This document shows positions 63,232 through 64,000 of a DNA stretch of 64,000 nucleotides, piece by piece (positions within the stretch are counted from its first letter, which is position 1; every line of letters starts with the position of its first letter). The translations under genes were made by a program, and so were the position numbers. The notes under the pieces are model-generated. The model was not told the DNA's origin, did not search any database, and worked only from the letters and a program-made list of their open reading frames with translations. Location of the stretch: positions 354,410-418,409 of the forward strand of contig NZ_BSEX01000004.1 in the NCBI RefSeq assembly GCF_027922045.1. Reading direction: 5' to 3'. This DNA is from Microbacterium terregens (GTDB lineage Bacteria; Pseudomonadota; Alphaproteobacteria; Sphingomonadales; Sphingomonadaceae).

Positions 63232-64000
63232 TCACCACAGCACGCCCTTTTCCGGCTGCAGCGGCGGCGGTGCCGCATCGCCGATCGCCTGGAGGAGGTC
63301 GATCTCGATCGTGCGGCACATGGCCGTCATGGGCACGTCGTGGATGGTGTCGGCAAAGGGATCGACCAGGTCGTCGCCGATGTGCAGCACCGTCAGGAAC
63401 ATCAGGCCGGCCAGGCTGGAGCCGATCGGCGTCGCCCAGCCGAGGGATTCTACCAGCCCGATCGGCAGCAGGATGCAGAACAGCCGCGCGAACAGCGTCG
63501 GGAGGAAGCGGTACTGGTTGGGCAGCGGCGTGTTCTTGATCCGCTCCATGCCCCCCTGGGCATTGGCGATGTCGACCAGGATGCTTTCGAGCTGGGTCTG
63601 CTGGATGGTGTCGATCCAGCCCTCGCGCATCGCGCGTGCGATGCGGCGGCCGGTGCCGTCGAGCAGGCCATTGGCCACGTTGGTGCGGCTGAGCGGATCG
63701 GCGGCCTCGGCCGGCGACAGGAAGCGCAACACCTCCGGCGCAGGATCCTGGTGCCGGAGCTGGCAGCGCAGGCCATGCACATAGGCGATGTGCCGCAGCA
63801 CGATGCTGCGCTTCAGTTCCCGCGCGGGCCCGATGTCGTCGATCGGCAGGAACGCCATGGAACCGCGCGCAAGGCTGCGCGAGGCGTTGATCATCGCGCC
63901 CCACAGCACCCGGCCTTCCCACCAGCGCTGGTAGGCGGAATTGACGCGAAAGCCGAGGAACAGCGCTAGCGCGGTGCCGAACAGGGTGAGCGGCAGTGCC
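63232..64000 (-). CDS. Bestrophin/UPF0187-family membrane protein (5' part beyond window)
   Basis: The frame runs from the right window edge to a stop at 63232; 256 residues are visible. Visible segments include ALPLTLFGTALALFLGFRVNSAYQRWWEGRVLWGAMINASRS, a bestrophin-family signature (FRxNxxYxRWWEGR), RRIARAMREG and C-terminal membrane helices (FLPTLFARLFCILLPIGLVESLGW; TPIGSSLAGLMFLTVLHIGDDLVDPF). Bestrophin-like bacterial channels pass anions or cations. The N-terminus is missing. Confidence 0.9.
   Translation of the reverse strand, partial: ALPLTLFGTALALFLGFRVNSAYQRWWEGRVLWGAMINASRSLARGSMAFLPIDDIGPARELKRSIVLRHIAYVHGLRCQLRHQDPAPEVLRFLSPAEAADPLSRTNVANGLLDGTGRRIARAMREGWIDTIQQTQLESILVDIANAQGGMERIKNTPLPNQYRFLPTLFARLFCILLPIGLVESLGWATPIGSSLAGLMFLTVLHIGDDLVDPFADTIHDVPMTAMCRTIEIDLLQAIGDAAPPPLQPEKGVLW

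Noticed and set aside
60753..63539. A 928-codon plus-strand open frame over the helicase
   Set aside because: It is a GC-driven shadow of the DinG-family gene on the minus strand, without recognisable motifs.

Overview
The window is a GC-rich, densely packed chromosomal segment of an alphaproteobacterium, most likely a Sphingomonas-type sphingomonad. The evidence is the protein set (MmcB, DUF1489, DUF1491, DUF6489, long-form HPF, a PabB-PabC fusion, GTG/TTG starts with 4-base ATGA overlaps) and gene neighbourhoods typical of the group (tsaD/hemC, rpmF-plsX-fabH-ihfA-merR, hemE-oriC-ppsR). There is no rRNA, prophage, insertion sequence or CRISPR array, and almost every gene is housekeeping.

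The centre is the chromosome origin region. A 304-bp gap between hemE (leftward) and the ppsR-type regulator gene (rightward) carries a cluster of DnaA-box-like 9-mers and seven GANTC motifs, matching the hemE/RP001 position of the Caulobacter origin. Left of it lie hemE-hemJ-rho, terC, a dienelactone hydrolase, and the string DUF6489-mnmE-mnmG-rsmG-parA-parB. Three parS-like 16-mers lie at about 9.0, 24.2 and 26.7 kb. Right of it lies ppsR-maf-aroE-coaE-dnaQ, then hpf, ptsN, a thioesterase, DUF1491, an SleB-type cell-wall hydrolase and mmcB, which has two LexA-type GTTC-N7-GTTC boxes at its start.

The left third holds dciA (partial) divergent from mutY-serine hydrolase-nudC; pheA divergent from a membrane-anchored cytochrome c; tsaD-gpsA-VOC divergent from hemC-hemD-mitofilin-like; a glutaryl-CoA-type dehydrogenase; gamma-carbonic anhydrase and DUF72; tRNA-Gly(GCC); cnoX-Lon_N-Trm112-hypothetical; a UbiH-type hydroxylase; ftsK; lolA; a terminated putative small RNA; and xthA-ribA. 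Two inverted repeats (about 57-bp imperfect arms near 11.8 kb; 28-bp perfect arms near 15.9 kb) sit between convergent genes.

The right third holds an ankyrin protein, SCO-YcgN-YgjP, PBP1a, msrB, a PmtA-like methyltransferase, a bacterial CDC48/VAT-type double AAA ATPase divergent from a LysR regulator, cyclophilin, mgtE, DUF1489, a periplasmic msrA, an aspartate-type aminotransferase, the PabB-PabC fusion, an MBL hydrolase, the rpmF-plsX-fabH-ihfA-merR cluster, a SixA-like phosphatase, a DinG-family helicase and a bestrophin-family protein cut by the window end.

The most interesting signals are the oriC/parS architecture with its GANTC cluster, the double SOS box at mmcB, a strong intrinsic terminator with no gene upstream of it (48.4 kb) next to a LysR-type dyad, and the structured, terminated intergenic RNA candidate at 20.4-20.5 kb. 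I saw no clearly new multi-gene defence or biosynthetic system.
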